From assembly GCF_004365635.1 (NCBI RefSeq), contig NZ_SOBH01000002.1, positions 496,001 through 560,000 on the forward strand: DNA of 64,000 nucleotides, written 5' to 3'. The stretch comes from Litoreibacter halocynthiae. GTDB lineage: Bacteria; Pseudomonadota; Alphaproteobacteria; Rhodobacterales; Rhodobacteraceae. Each line of letters starts with the position of its first letter. The stretch's first letter is position 1. This document shows, one piece after another, positions 42,024 to 50,552 of this stretch. Position numbers and translations under genes: made by a program. The notes below the pieces were generated by a model that was not told where the DNA came from, did not search any database, and saw only the letters and a program-made list of their open reading frames with translations.

Positions 42024-42985
42024 TGCGCGCCGCTTTTCTGGCCCTTACACTCACAGCTTTCGCGGCCCCCGTGGCCGCGAAAGACCCCCTCCTGTCGTTG
42101 CCCATTGATTGCGAACTGGGCAAAACCTGCTTCATCCAAAACTACGTCGATAGCGACCCGAGCCCTGCGGCCAGAGATCACACATGTGGCACGCTCACCT
42201 ATGACGGGCATAAAGGCACGGATATCCGCGTCGCCACTCTGGCCGAAATGGAGGCGGGTATAACCGTCCTTGCAGCTGCCCCCGGCACAGTCCGTGCAAT
42301 CCGTGACGGGATGCCGGACATCCCCTCCAACGCACCGGACGCCCCCGATCTTGATGGCAAGGATTGTGGCAACGGGCTGGTGATCAGCCACGGCGATGGC
42401 TGGGAAACGCAATACTGCCATATGCGCCGCGGATCAGTGACCGTCGAAAAAGGCCAACGTGTCGCGAAGGGCACCGCACTCGGGCTTGTTGGCCTCAGTG
42501 GAAGAACAGTGTTTCCACATATCCACCTGTCCCTGCGCCACAATGGCGAGGTGGTAGACCCCTTCGCCCCCGAAGCCAAAGGCACCTGCGGGCCGTCAGA
42601 GAACACACTTTGGCAAGATGGCATCGCCTACCAAGCCGGTGCGCTGCTCGATATCGGATTTTCCGAGGGCGTGCCGGACTTTGCCGATATCAAGGCGGGA
42701 CTGCCCGACCCGGCAACGTTGAATGCGGATGCCGCTGGCCTTGTCCTTTGGGGCTACGCGTTTGGCACCCGCGAGGGTGACACGATGGAGTTCAACATCA
42801 CAGGGCCAAACGGGTGGCGTCATGATCAAGTTGTGGAATTTACCAAATCCCAAGCACAAGTCTTCCGCGCGTCGGGGCGCAAACAGCCGCAAGGTGGCTG
42901 GCCCGCTGGCACATATGAAGGTGTGGTGACGTTCTCTCGTGCAGGCTCGCTGCTCAGCACGCAAAGCTTGTCTATTTCTCGGTAA
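42023..42985 (+). CDS. Exported M23 family peptidase
   Basis: A 320-residue protein with a Sec signal peptide (about residues 1-19, ending AAPVAAK) and an M23/lysostaphin-type metallopeptidase domain. The zinc ligands are in DGHKGTDIRV (H..D) near residue 63 and HIHLSLRHN near residue 172; GNGLVISHGDGWETQYCHM is the conserved strand between. The last 80 residues form a beta-rich tail. It should cut peptidoglycan cross-links or be a LytM factor. The ATG overlaps the clpA stop by one base; its 3' end overlaps the convergent OmpA-like gene. Confidence 0.85.
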   Translation: MRAAFLALTLTAFAAPVAAKDPLLSLPIDCELGKTCFIQNYVDSDPSPAARDHTCGTLTYDGHKGTDIRVATLAEMEAGITVLAAAPGTVRAIRDGMPDIPSNAPDAPDLDGKDCGNGLVISHGDGWETQYCHMRRGSVTVEKGQRVAKGTALGLVGLSGRTVFPHIHLSLRHNGEVVDPFAPEAKGTCGPSENTLWQDGIAYQAGALLDIGFSEGVPDFADIKAGLPDPATLNADAAGLVLWGYAFGTREGDTMEFNITGPNGWRHDQVVEFTKSQAQVFRASGRKQPQGGWPAGTYEGVVTFSRAGSLLSTQSLSISR

Positions 42986-44762
42986 GTTTCAGCTCGATCC
43001 GGCGGTTCTGCGCGCGCGCCTCAGGTGTGTCCGCCTCGTTTATCGGCTGGTATTCCCCGAAACCATTGGCCGCCAACCGCGCGGGTGGAATACCAAGATC
43101 GGCACTCATATAGCGCACCACCGAAAGCGCGCGGGCTTGGCTCAACTCCCAGTTATCCTTGAACTGCCCGAAGCCCGACAGCGGCACATTGTCGGTGTGC
43201 CCGTCGACGCGGATCACCCAGTCCAGCGTATCTGGAATGTCTCCGGCCACGCGCGACAGGATCGCCGCCACCTTGGCAACCTCGCCTTTGCCAGCCGGTG
43301 ACAAGACTGCCTGCCCCGGCCGGAACAGCACTTCAGAGGAGAACACAAAGCGGTCGCCTTCGATGCGGATGCCGTCCTGATTGCCCAGCAGCGCCCGCAA
43401 CTGGCCGAAAAATTCCGAGCGGTAATTTTTTAATTCTTTCGCCTCGGCCTCCAGACGCAACCGCTCCGCCTCCTCCAGTTTCGCACGTGCGCGCTGTTCA
43501 GACGCGACCAAGGCCAACGCGGAATTTAACTCCGACCCGAGATTTTGCACCTGAACATCCGCCGCTTCGCGCCGCGTGTCGGTTTCGTCCAAGATCGCCT
43601 GCAACGACCCCAGTTGGGAGCGCAGTGCGGCGACCTGTTGATTGAGGGCTTCGACCTTGCGCTGACTGTCCAGACTGATCGCCTTCTGGTCGGCCAGTTC
43701 ATCGCGCGCTGCATCCAGCAACGCTGCGCGCTGCTCCGCCACGCTCAACGCTTCACCCGCGCCGGATTCCGCAGCGACCTTTGCGGCAAGCGCTGCCATC
43801 AACTGCTCGCGGAGGCTCTCTTGCGCCGTTTCCGCCGCTGCCAGATTGGCGCTGGTATCGGTCTTCGCCGCCAAGGCTGCGGCCAGCTTCTCTTCCAGCG
43901 TCAGCGCCGAAGTTCGACTGGACGACAACTCCTCTTGCAGCGCCTTCTCCGCCGCGCGTGCTGCGGCCAATAACGTCAGTGTGTCCTCGGCCTCCTTGCG
44001 TTGCGCTTCCAGCGCCAAGGTCATCGCGGTCAATTCGGCATCCGCATTTTTCAGACGGTCCCGCAACGCTTGTGCTGCGGCGGCATCCACAAGCTTCGCG
44101 GCTTCGGCTGCGTCCAGCGCGTCTGCCTGCTCGTTGGATTGCACCTCAAGATCGGCAACCAAGGCTTCCAGTGCTTCACGTCGTGCAGCCGCCAGTCGTG
44201 CAGCTTCTTCGCCTTCGCTGATCTCCTCGCGGGCTGCGGCCAAGGCAAGTTGCGCGGCCTCTTTCTCTGAAATTTCGCGCGCCAGTCCGGCTTCGATGTC
44301 CTCGATGCGCGCGCTCAATCCAGCGACCTGCGTTTGCGAGGCGTCCAGATCGCCGCTCAATGACGCGACTTGGTTTTGCAAACCCTCACGGTCTTTCAAA
44401 AGCCCCGCGACCTGTTCCTCGAAACTGGCGATGCGCCCTGCCTGCGTGTTATTTTGCGCCGACAGTGACGCAATTAACGCGGCTTGCTGTGCGGCCTGCG
44501 CATCCAGTTCGTCGATGTTTTGCTCAAGCCCGAAGCTGCGTTGCTGCTCCAGTCCGAGCGCTTCCGCCAGCGACGACACTTCACTGGTCAGCTGGTCGAG
44601 TTCGCTGTCTTGAGAGGTGATAGTTTCGCTGAGCATGAATTGCACGATCATGAAGATCGACAGCACGAACACCAAAACCAGCAAAAGTGCTGTCATGGCA
44701 TCGACGAAGCCCGGCCAGATATTGGCCTCGAACCGTTTGCCGTTGCGTCGGGACAGCGCCAT
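42972..44762 (-). CDS. MotB/OmpA-like peptidoglycan-binding protein
   Basis: A 596-residue inner-membrane protein: one N-terminal transmembrane helix (about 14-42) with D21 in WPGFVDAMTALLLVL, in the place of the proton-carrying aspartate of MotB; then a very long alanine-, glutamate- and leucine-rich coiled coil (about 45-430); then an OmpA peptidoglycan-binding domain with VIRVDGHTDNVPLSGFGQFKDNW and the NRRIELKL end. It pairs with the ExbB/MotA-like gene four bases upstream. Such a pair should convert proton flow into movement of the periplasmic arm; its cellular job is unknown. Confidence 0.85.
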   Translation of the reverse strand: MALSRRNGKRFEANIWPGFVDAMTALLLVLVFVLSIFMIVQFMLSETITSQDSELDQLTSEVSSLAEALGLEQQRSFGLEQNIDELDAQAAQQAALIASLSAQNNTQAGRIASFEEQVAGLLKDREGLQNQVASLSGDLDASQTQVAGLSARIEDIEAGLAREISEKEAAQLALAAAREEISEGEEAARLAAARREALEALVADLEVQSNEQADALDAAEAAKLVDAAAAQALRDRLKNADAELTAMTLALEAQRKEAEDTLTLLAAARAAEKALQEELSSSRTSALTLEEKLAAALAAKTDTSANLAAAETAQESLREQLMAALAAKVAAESGAGEALSVAEQRAALLDAARDELADQKAISLDSQRKVEALNQQVAALRSQLGSLQAILDETDTRREAADVQVQNLGSELNSALALVASEQRARAKLEEAERLRLEAEAKELKNYRSEFFGQLRALLGNQDGIRIEGDRFVFSSEVLFRPGQAVLSPAGKGEVAKVAAILSRVAGDIPDTLDWVIRVDGHTDNVPLSGFGQFKDNWELSQARALSVVRYMSADLGIPPARLAANGFGEYQPINEADTPEARAQNRRIELKLTEK

Positions 44763-44766
44763 GCGG

Positions 44767-45981
44767 CTACTCCCCCTGCTCGCGGTCCGGTAGTCTGCGG
44801 GTGTTCGACGGTCGCCGCTCGCGGGTCAATGCGCGCACGGCCTGGGTGACTTGCGCCAAGTCGCCATGTAGCTGGGACATGCTTTCCTGCCGGCCCGACG
44901 ACATCTCTTCGAGGATTTTCAGCAGCTGCACGTCAATCGACCGCAGGCGCATCCGGCTTTCAGGATCCACGCCGTCCTCGTTGGGTTCCGACAGTTTCGC
45001 CAGCAGACGCTCTTGCCCTTCGGCCACGCGGTTCAGCGCGTCCGTTGGATCAATGGTCAGGTCCAGACGTTCAGTCAGATGCCTGAGAGACGACGTTAGC
45101 CCGTCAAGCTTTTCAGCAGAGGCAGCGCGGCTCGCCTCTCCTTGCACGAACAATCCTTGTAGGCTGTCGATCTGCTCGACCATGTGGTCCAGAACCGTTG
45201 CCACGACACCTTGATCAAACCCGCCGCTGCCTTCGTTCTCACCAGCGGAAAATCCGACGCGGGTGATCGTCGACAACCATTCTTCCATTTCACGGTAAAA
45301 GCGGTTCTGCCCATGGCCCGCGAACAGTTCCAACAACCCGACGACCAATGACCCTGCAAGGCCCAGCAACGAAGACGCAAACGCTGTGCCCATGCCCGCG
45401 AGCTGGCCTTCCAGACCGGTCATTAACTGGCGAAACACCTTCGCGCCGCTTTCGCCCTCTGCGACGTTGAGCGAGCGAATGGTATCGACCACGCCGGGAA
45501 TGGTCGTGGCAAGGCCGTAGAAAGTGCCGAGAAGACCAAGAAATATGAGAAGATTAACAATGTAGCGCGTAATGTCGCGCGCCTCGTCCATGCGTGACGC
45601 GACCGAATCCAGAATGGTGCGCGACGAGCCGGAGCTGATCTGCATCCGCGCCCCGCGAGACCGCAACAACCCTGCCAACCCTGCCAGCAAGCGCGGCGCG
45701 CGAAATTCATCGTGATCCGCGCGGTTTTGCGCGAAGCTGACAATCCATGACACCGAGGAGGTCAGTTGCAGCACCTGCCAAAAGCACGCCAGAACGCCGA
45801 CCACAAACACCGTGAAGATCACGCCGTTCAGATACGGGTTGGATGCAAACACCTGCGATACCGCCGGATAGATCAAATACCCGCCAGCCACCACTAGGCC
45901 AAGAATGATCAACATGACGATAATCTGCCGCACGGGCTGGGTGAAATGCGGCGTGCGTTCCCGCTCGGCTGGGGTGTCCAT
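44767..45981 (-). CDS. MotA/TolQ/ExbB proton-channel-like protein
   Basis: A 404-residue inner-membrane protein of the MotA/TolQ/ExbB superfamily. Hydrophobic segments lie at about 20-42, 55-76, 140-162 and 198-222, and the channel signature AKVFRQLMTGLEGQLAGMGTAFASSLLGLAGSLVVGLLELF is near residues 185-225. The tail from 260 on is helical and charged. There are no tonB, tolA or flagellar genes nearby. It is translated four bases before the OmpA-like partner. The pair is structurally like ZorAB of Zorya defence systems, but no ZorC, ZorD or ZorE homologue is encoded around it. Confidence 0.85.
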   Translation of the reverse strand: MDTPAERERTPHFTQPVRQIIVMLIILGLVVAGGYLIYPAVSQVFASNPYLNGVIFTVFVVGVLACFWQVLQLTSSVSWIVSFAQNRADHDEFRAPRLLAGLAGLLRSRGARMQISSGSSRTILDSVASRMDEARDITRYIVNLLIFLGLLGTFYGLATTIPGVVDTIRSLNVAEGESGAKVFRQLMTGLEGQLAGMGTAFASSLLGLAGSLVVGLLELFAGHGQNRFYREMEEWLSTITRVGFSAGENEGSGGFDQGVVATVLDHMVEQIDSLQGLFVQGEASRAASAEKLDGLTSSLRHLTERLDLTIDPTDALNRVAEGQERLLAKLSEPNEDGVDPESRMRLRSIDVQLLKILEEMSSGRQESMSQLHGDLAQVTQAVRALTRERRPSNTRRLPDREQGE

Positions 45982-46062
45982 CAGATTGGGGCCTCTATCA
46001 TGCTCGGTCTTCTTTTTATATCGCGCATGATACGGGCGGAAGGGCGCATTTCAAAGGGGAAA

Positions 46063-46602
46063 CTAGCCCGCCAGCTGCCGCACCCGCGCCACCAGCCATT
46101 CCATATCGACGTCATCAATTCCGAAGGCATCCAGCTGCTGCGCCGTATTGTAGAGGTATTCCGTATTCGGCCCGCGCCCACCGACCGCCTTGGCGATCAC
46201 TTGCGCCTGACGCTCCAACTCCAGCCCGCCACAATACTGGATGTGGTCGCGCTCGATCACATAGCATAGGCCCGGAACCTTGCGCCCGTCGCGTAACTCT
46301 AGGTCATGCACCTGCTCGACATAGGCCGCGGAAATCAGTTCCCGCTCGCGCAGATAGTCCAGCACGCGGTCGCGCTCCGCATCGGCCACGCGCATCGCCA
46401 CGCCTTCGCAAGCCGCATCCGCTTCGTCCAACGCCAGTACAAGCCCGGGTTCCTCCTCCGAGCCGCGGTGATGAATGGACCACATACAAAACGACCGATG
46501 GAATCCATTGAGCCGCGCCAGCACCTGCTCGGCAGGCTCGAAGCCCGGGTTCCACATCAGCGAGCCGTAGCCAAAGACCCATAGGGGTGTGTTAGTCATC
46601 AT
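46063..46602 (-). CDS. Gamma-glutamylcyclotransferase (ChaC-like)
   Basis: A 179-residue protein of the ChaC/GGCT fold. It opens with WVFGYGSLMWNPGF, the conserved YGSL loop that binds the gamma-glutamyl moiety, and the catalytic glutamate is near position 95-115 in the LREREL-ISAAYVEQVHD region. The family degrades glutathione or gamma-glutamyl peptides to 5-oxoproline in the cytoplasm. Two adjacent ATG codons (46602 and 46599) could start it. Alone between the MotA-like gene and the divergent DUF2125 gene. Confidence 0.85.
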   Translation of the reverse strand: MMTNTPLWVFGYGSLMWNPGFEPAEQVLARLNGFHRSFCMWSIHHRGSEEEPGLVLALDEADAACEGVAMRVADAERDRVLDYLRERELISAAYVEQVHDLELRDGRKVPGLCYVIERDHIQYCGGLELERQAQVIAKAVGGRGPNTEYLYNTAQQLDAFGIDDVDMEWLVARVRQLAG

Positions 46603-46664
46603 CTGGTCCTTCCATCTTCCGCCCTGTAAACAGCATCACGGGTTTCGGGAAAAGGACATTCCAC

Positions 46665-47666
46665 ATGCGCAAGCTTTTGATCATTGTACTGGTGGCCGCG
46701 ACCGCATGGGGTGCCTATTGGGTGGTCGGTGCCACAACATCGCAAAAGGCGACCGAGGGTTGGCTGGACGCGCGCCGCGCGGAGGGCTGGCAGGTGGAGT
46801 ATTCCGACCTGAAAGTACGCGGCTTCCCCAACCGCTTCGACACGACGATCACCGACATTCAGCTTACGGACCCCGAGACCGGCCTCAGCTGGTCCGCGCC
46901 GTTCTTTCAGCTTTTTTCACTTAGCTACCAACCTAACCATTTGATCGCAGCATGGCCCAACACACAAGTTTTTGCCACGCCATTTCAGAAAATTGACATT
47001 AAAACCAGCAAGATGACTGCATCCCTTAAAGTTCTGCCCACCAGCACGCTGGAACTCGACACCGCGACGGTCGTGATAGAAGGCGCCGCGCTTACGTCCT
47101 CGGCGGGCTGGAATTCCGGGGCCGACAAGGTCAATGCCGCGATCCGTCGGACCACCGGCAAAGAGATGACCTATGATGTTGCTGCCCAAGCTGACACCGT
47201 GATCCCCGGCGACGCCTTGCGCGACCTGCTGGATGCGGGTGGCACCTTGCCCGACGTGATCGAGGGCTTGACCTTCGATACCGAAATTGGCTTTGCCCGC
47301 CCGCTCGACATTCGGGTGATTGAAGACAACCGGCCAGACATCACCACGCTCAACATCAAAGACGCGCGCGGCACATGGGGCGAGCTACAACTGCGCGCCA
47401 AAGGCGATTTGGACGTCGATGCCGAGGGCTACGCGAACGGGGAGCTGGCGCTGAACGCCCGCAACTGGCGTGAAATGCTGGCATTGGCCGTCCGTGCAGG
47501 GGCTGTCCCTGCCGAGGCTGCATCGGCGGCAGAATTGGGTTTGGGGTTTCTGGCACGGCTTTCCGGCTCCGAAACCTCGCTCGACGCGCCGCTTACATTC
47601 GCGGGTAGTCGCGTCTTCCTCGGGCCGATTCCCATTGGCACGGCCCCAACGCTAAACCTGCGTTAA
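46665..47666 (+). CDS. DUF2125 family membrane-anchored protein
   Basis: A 333-residue DUF2125 protein. A signal-anchor helix (about 3-22, LLIIVLVAATAWGAYWVV) is followed by a periplasmic beta-rich domain whose sequence resembles lipid-binding AsmA-like folds (repeated short strands such as ITDIQLTDPETGLSW and GELALNARNW). The family is restricted to alphaproteobacteria and its role is unknown, with a cell-envelope location likely. Its stop overlaps the convergent extensin gene by four bases. Confidence 0.8.
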   Translation: MRKLLIIVLVAATAWGAYWVVGATTSQKATEGWLDARRAEGWQVEYSDLKVRGFPNRFDTTITDIQLTDPETGLSWSAPFFQLFSLSYQPNHLIAAWPNTQVFATPFQKIDIKTSKMTASLKVLPTSTLELDTATVVIEGAALTSSAGWNSGADKVNAAIRRTTGKEMTYDVAAQADTVIPGDALRDLLDAGGTLPDVIEGLTFDTEIGFARPLDIRVIEDNRPDITTLNIKDARGTWGELQLRAKGDLDVDAEGYANGELALNARNWREMLALAVRAGAVPAEAASAAELGLGFLARLSGSETSLDAPLTFAGSRVFLGPIPIGTAPTLNLR

Positions 47667-48508
47667 CGGCAATAGGTGCCGGAGCGATACCGCGCGGTGT
47701 CAAAGTGGAAGTGATCTTGATGAAAGCGGTTCGCGTTCGGGCCAAGCACCGTACCAAACGGCCCGCAGGCCGCTTTGTGCATTTTCTTGAGCGCAGGCCC
47801 GTTCTTCGCGCTACGCCAGCCTTTTAGCACCGTCATCGACGAGCCGTCTTTCAAATTGATCGCGGCAATGTCCACTGCACGTCCGCGTCCGTGCTCCGAG
47901 ACCTTCGCGCCCTTCTGGTTGTTGCGGGTCCGGCAGGCGTAATGCGCGACGACCTTCAAGGACTTAACTCCGCCACCACGGCGACCAACTGCGGGTTTAA
48001 CGCCCCTTTCGACCCAAGTGTTCAATGCCTTGGCCGTATTACAATCGATCTTTGCGTGCTGCGTCAGCGCAACGCCGGACACTTCGGTAACCTTCACCCC
48101 ATTATCCAGCCCGCATCCACGCAGCTTTGCGGGAATACGGCTGATCTTTTCGCCCCGAATATTCGGGTTACCGCAGACCGAGCCTTGCAGACCTTTCGCC
48201 ACGCGCTTGGAGGTCTTTGCGTTCATGTTTGATTTGCTAGCTTTGGGCTTCTTCTTGAACGCCTGCTTCAACTGCTGGCCAAAAGTGTTCGCCCTTGCTT
48301 TGCCGCTTGATCCTTTCGTGATCACTCTGCCCCGCATTTCAGGCCGCAGCGATCGTCTTGGGGCAAGTTGCGATCGGGAGACCTCCACAATGACCGCACG
48401 GCTGGGTGCAGTAACCAACGGCTCTCGCGGAAGGGGGCGCAGAGAGCTTCCGGTATTTGCCTGCGCAGCGCCCGCGAGCAAAAGGAATGCAACCGCCAGC
48501 CGCATCAT
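47663..48508 (-). CDS. Extensin-like D-Ala-D-Ala-peptidase-fold protein
   Basis: A 281-residue exported protein with a signal peptide (about 1-18, ending AGAAQA), a basic low-complexity stretch (about 95-125) and a C-terminal extensin-like domain (about 140-281) of the peptidase M15 fold. It has EHGRGRAVDIAAI and FHQDHFHFD, the zinc-binding SxHxxGxAxD and HxH arrangement, although the first histidine is in EHGRGRA. Probably works on peptidoglycan in the periplasm. The start ATG overlaps the tyrC stop; the adjacent second ATG is an alternative. Confidence 0.83.
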   Translation of the reverse strand: MMRLAVAFLLLAGAAQANTGSSLRPLPREPLVTAPSRAVIVEVSRSQLAPRRSLRPEMRGRVITKGSSGKARANTFGQQLKQAFKKKPKASKSNMNAKTSKRVAKGLQGSVCGNPNIRGEKISRIPAKLRGCGLDNGVKVTEVSGVALTQHAKIDCNTAKALNTWVERGVKPAVGRRGGGVKSLKVVAHYACRTRNNQKGAKVSEHGRGRAVDIAAINLKDGSSMTVLKGWRSAKNGPALKKMHKAACGPFGTVLGPNANRFHQDHFHFDTARYRSGTYCR

Positions 48509-49419
48509 TTGGCGTTCCGCCCGAAGTTCGGCACGTCGGTATCCTGCCCCGCTTCGATAATGCCCCGCCGGATGGCGCGGGTGCGCGTAAAGTAGTCGTG
48601 CAAATGCTCCCCGTCGCCGGTGCGAATGGCGCGTTGCAACGCGAACAACTCCTCTGTGAAGCGGCCTAGAATTTCCAGCGTCGCGTCCTTGTTTGCCAGA
48701 AATACGTCCCGCCACATGGTCGGGTCTGACGCCGCGATCCGCGTGAAGTCGCGGAAACCGGCGGCGGAGTATTGGACCACCTCGCTGTCGGTGACACGGC
48801 CCAAATCATCCGCCACGCCGACCATCGTGTAAGCGATCAAGTGCGGCGTGTGCGAAGTCACGGCCAGCACCAGATCATGGTGCGGCGCGTCCATCTCGTC
48901 CACGTTCGAGCCCATCTGCCGCCACAACTCCTTGTAGCGTTCCAGCACCTCCGGATCTGTACCGTCCAACGGGGTCAGCAGGCACCAGCGGTTGTCGAAC
49001 AGTTCCGCAAAGCCGGAGCGTGGGCCCGACTGCTCTGTCCCTGCCAACGGGTGCGCGGGGATGAAATGCACGCCGTCGGGCAGATGCGGGGCAACCGCCT
49101 CGATCACTGCGCCCTTGGTGGAGCCGACATCCGACACCAACGCGCCCTGTTTTAGATGCGGGGCAATCTCGGCGGCAACAGCTCCCATGGCACCAACCGG
49201 CACGCACAGGATCACCAAATCGGCCCCGTCGACGGCCTCGGCCACGCTGTCCACAACGCGGTCGCACAACCCGATTTCACGCGCCACATCGCGGGTCTGG
49301 GCAGAGCGTGCGTAGCCCACCACCTCCCCGGCCAAACCGGCGCGTTTCATAGCGTGAAACAGCGACCCCGCAATCAACCCCAACCCGATCAGGGCCACAC
49401 GGTCATAGAGTTGTGCCAT
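48505..49419 (-). CDS. Prephenate/arogenate dehydrogenase
   Basis: A 304-residue TyrA-type dehydrogenase that oxidatively decarboxylates prephenate or arogenate in tyrosine synthesis. The Rossmann motif is VALIGLGLIAGSLFHAM near residues 8-24; DVGSTKGAVIEAVAP and FIPAHPLAGTEQSGPRSGFAELF hold substrate and catalytic residues (histidine in AHPLAG), and the C-terminal domain begins near TSHTPHLIAYTMV. No ACT domain is fused. It directly follows hisC (adjacent base) and couples to the extensin gene. Confidence 0.9.
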   Translation of the reverse strand: MAQLYDRVALIGLGLIAGSLFHAMKRAGLAGEVVGYARSAQTRDVAREIGLCDRVVDSVAEAVDGADLVILCVPVGAMGAVAAEIAPHLKQGALVSDVGSTKGAVIEAVAPHLPDGVHFIPAHPLAGTEQSGPRSGFAELFDNRWCLLTPLDGTDPEVLERYKELWRQMGSNVDEMDAPHHDLVLAVTSHTPHLIAYTMVGVADDLGRVTDSEVVQYSAAGFRDFTRIAASDPTMWRDVFLANKDATLEILGRFTEELFALQRAIRTGDGEHLHDYFTRTRAIRRGIIEAGQDTDVPNFGRNAK

Positions 49420-50490
49420 TCAGAGCACCTCCTTGATGGCCGCGACAACCCGCTTGCACGCGGCTTCCGTCCCGACGGTAATGCGCAGGCAATTCGGCAA
49501 GCCGTAGCCCGCCACCAATCGCACGATCAGCCCTTTGGTTTTCAAGTGGGCGTCCACGGCCTCGGCCTTCGCTTGATCCTCGAACCGCGCCAGCACAAAA
49601 TTTGCCTCCGACAGGTCCACGGCAATGCCCATCGCGTCCAGCTGTGCCGTCATCCAGTCGCGCATCCGCGCGTTCTCGGTGCGGCACCAATCAGTGTATC
49701 CCACGTCGCGCATCGCCATCTCCGCGGCTTTCAACGCAGGCACGCTCAGGTTGAACGGCCCGCGCACGCGGTTCAGCGTGTCGATGATCTCTTGCGGGCC
49801 ATAGCCATAGCCGATGCGCAACCCGCCCAACCCGTAAATTTTCGAGAATGTCCGCGTCATGAACACGTTGTCCCGCGCGTCGATCACCGCCTTGCCTGCG
49901 TCAAAGCCATCCACGAATTCCGCGTAAGCTCCGTCCAGCACCAGCAGGCAGCCCTTCGGCAGACCGTCCGCCAATCGCGCGACCTCAGCCTCGTCGATCA
50001 TCGTGCCGGTCGGGTTGTTCGGGTTTGCAATGAAAACCAGCTTTGTATTCTCGGTTACAGCCGCCAGCAATTTATCAACATCCGTGCGCCGCTCGGTTTC
50101 CGGCGCGACCACGGGCGTGGCCCCCGCCGCCAGTGCGGAAATACGGTACATGGAGAAACCGTGTTCGGTATAGAGGACTTCATCTCCCGGCCCTGCATAG
50201 GCGTAGCACAGGAACGAGATGATCTCGTCCGAGCCCACGCCGCAGGTGATCCGCGCAGGGTCCATTCCCTGCACCTCGCCGATCGCTTCGCGCAGTTCAG
50301 CGTGGTCGGTGGACGGGTACAAATGCAGCTCGCCCGCCGCTTGCCGGAACGCATCCAAAGCGCGCTTCGAAGGCCCGTGGGGATTCTCGTTCGATGACAG
50401 CTTCACAACCTCAGTGACGCCCTCGATTTTCGAGGCCCCCGACTGGTAAAGCTTGATATCCATGATCCCCGGCTGCGGCGTGATCGTCAT
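49420..50490 (-). CDS. hisC: Histidinol-phosphate aminotransferase
   Basis: A 356-residue fold-type I PLP aminotransferase. Features are [18 protein letters not shown] near the N-terminus, [40 protein letters not shown], the PLP lysine in [21 protein letters not shown], and the arginine near the end in [16 protein letters not shown]. It makes histidinol phosphate and can also transaminate aromatic keto acids, which fits its coupling to tyrC. Start at ATG 50490; the TTG five codons upstream has no better ribosome site. No other his genes are nearby. Confidence 0.9.
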   Translation of the reverse strand: MTITPQPGIMDIKLYQSGASKIEGVTEVVKLSSNENPHGPSKRALDAFRQAAGELHLYPSTDHAELREAIGEVQGMDPARITCGVGSDEIISFLCYAYAGPGDEVLYTEHGFSMYRISALAAGATPVVAPETERRTDVDKLLAAVTENTKLVFIANPNNPTGTMIDEAEVARLADGLPKGCLLVLDGAYAEFVDGFDAGKAVIDARDNVFMTRTFSKIYGLGGLRIGYGYGPQEIIDTLNRVRGPFNLSVPALKAAEMAMRDVGYTDWCRTENARMRDWMTAQLDAMGIAVDLSEANFVLARFEDQAKAEAVDAHLKTKGLIVRLVAGYGLPNCLRITVGTEAACKRVVAAIKEVL

Positions 50491-50552
50491 GTCGGTTGTC
50501 CCCAAAGTTCCGCCCGTTTTAACCAGCCCGAACGGGCTTGGAAAGGACCGCT

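Noticed and set aside
42972..45981. Zorya type anti-phage system
   Set aside because: Only the ZorA/ZorB-like architecture is present. No ZorC, helicase ZorD or nuclease ZorE lies nearby, and the surroundings are conserved housekeeping genes.
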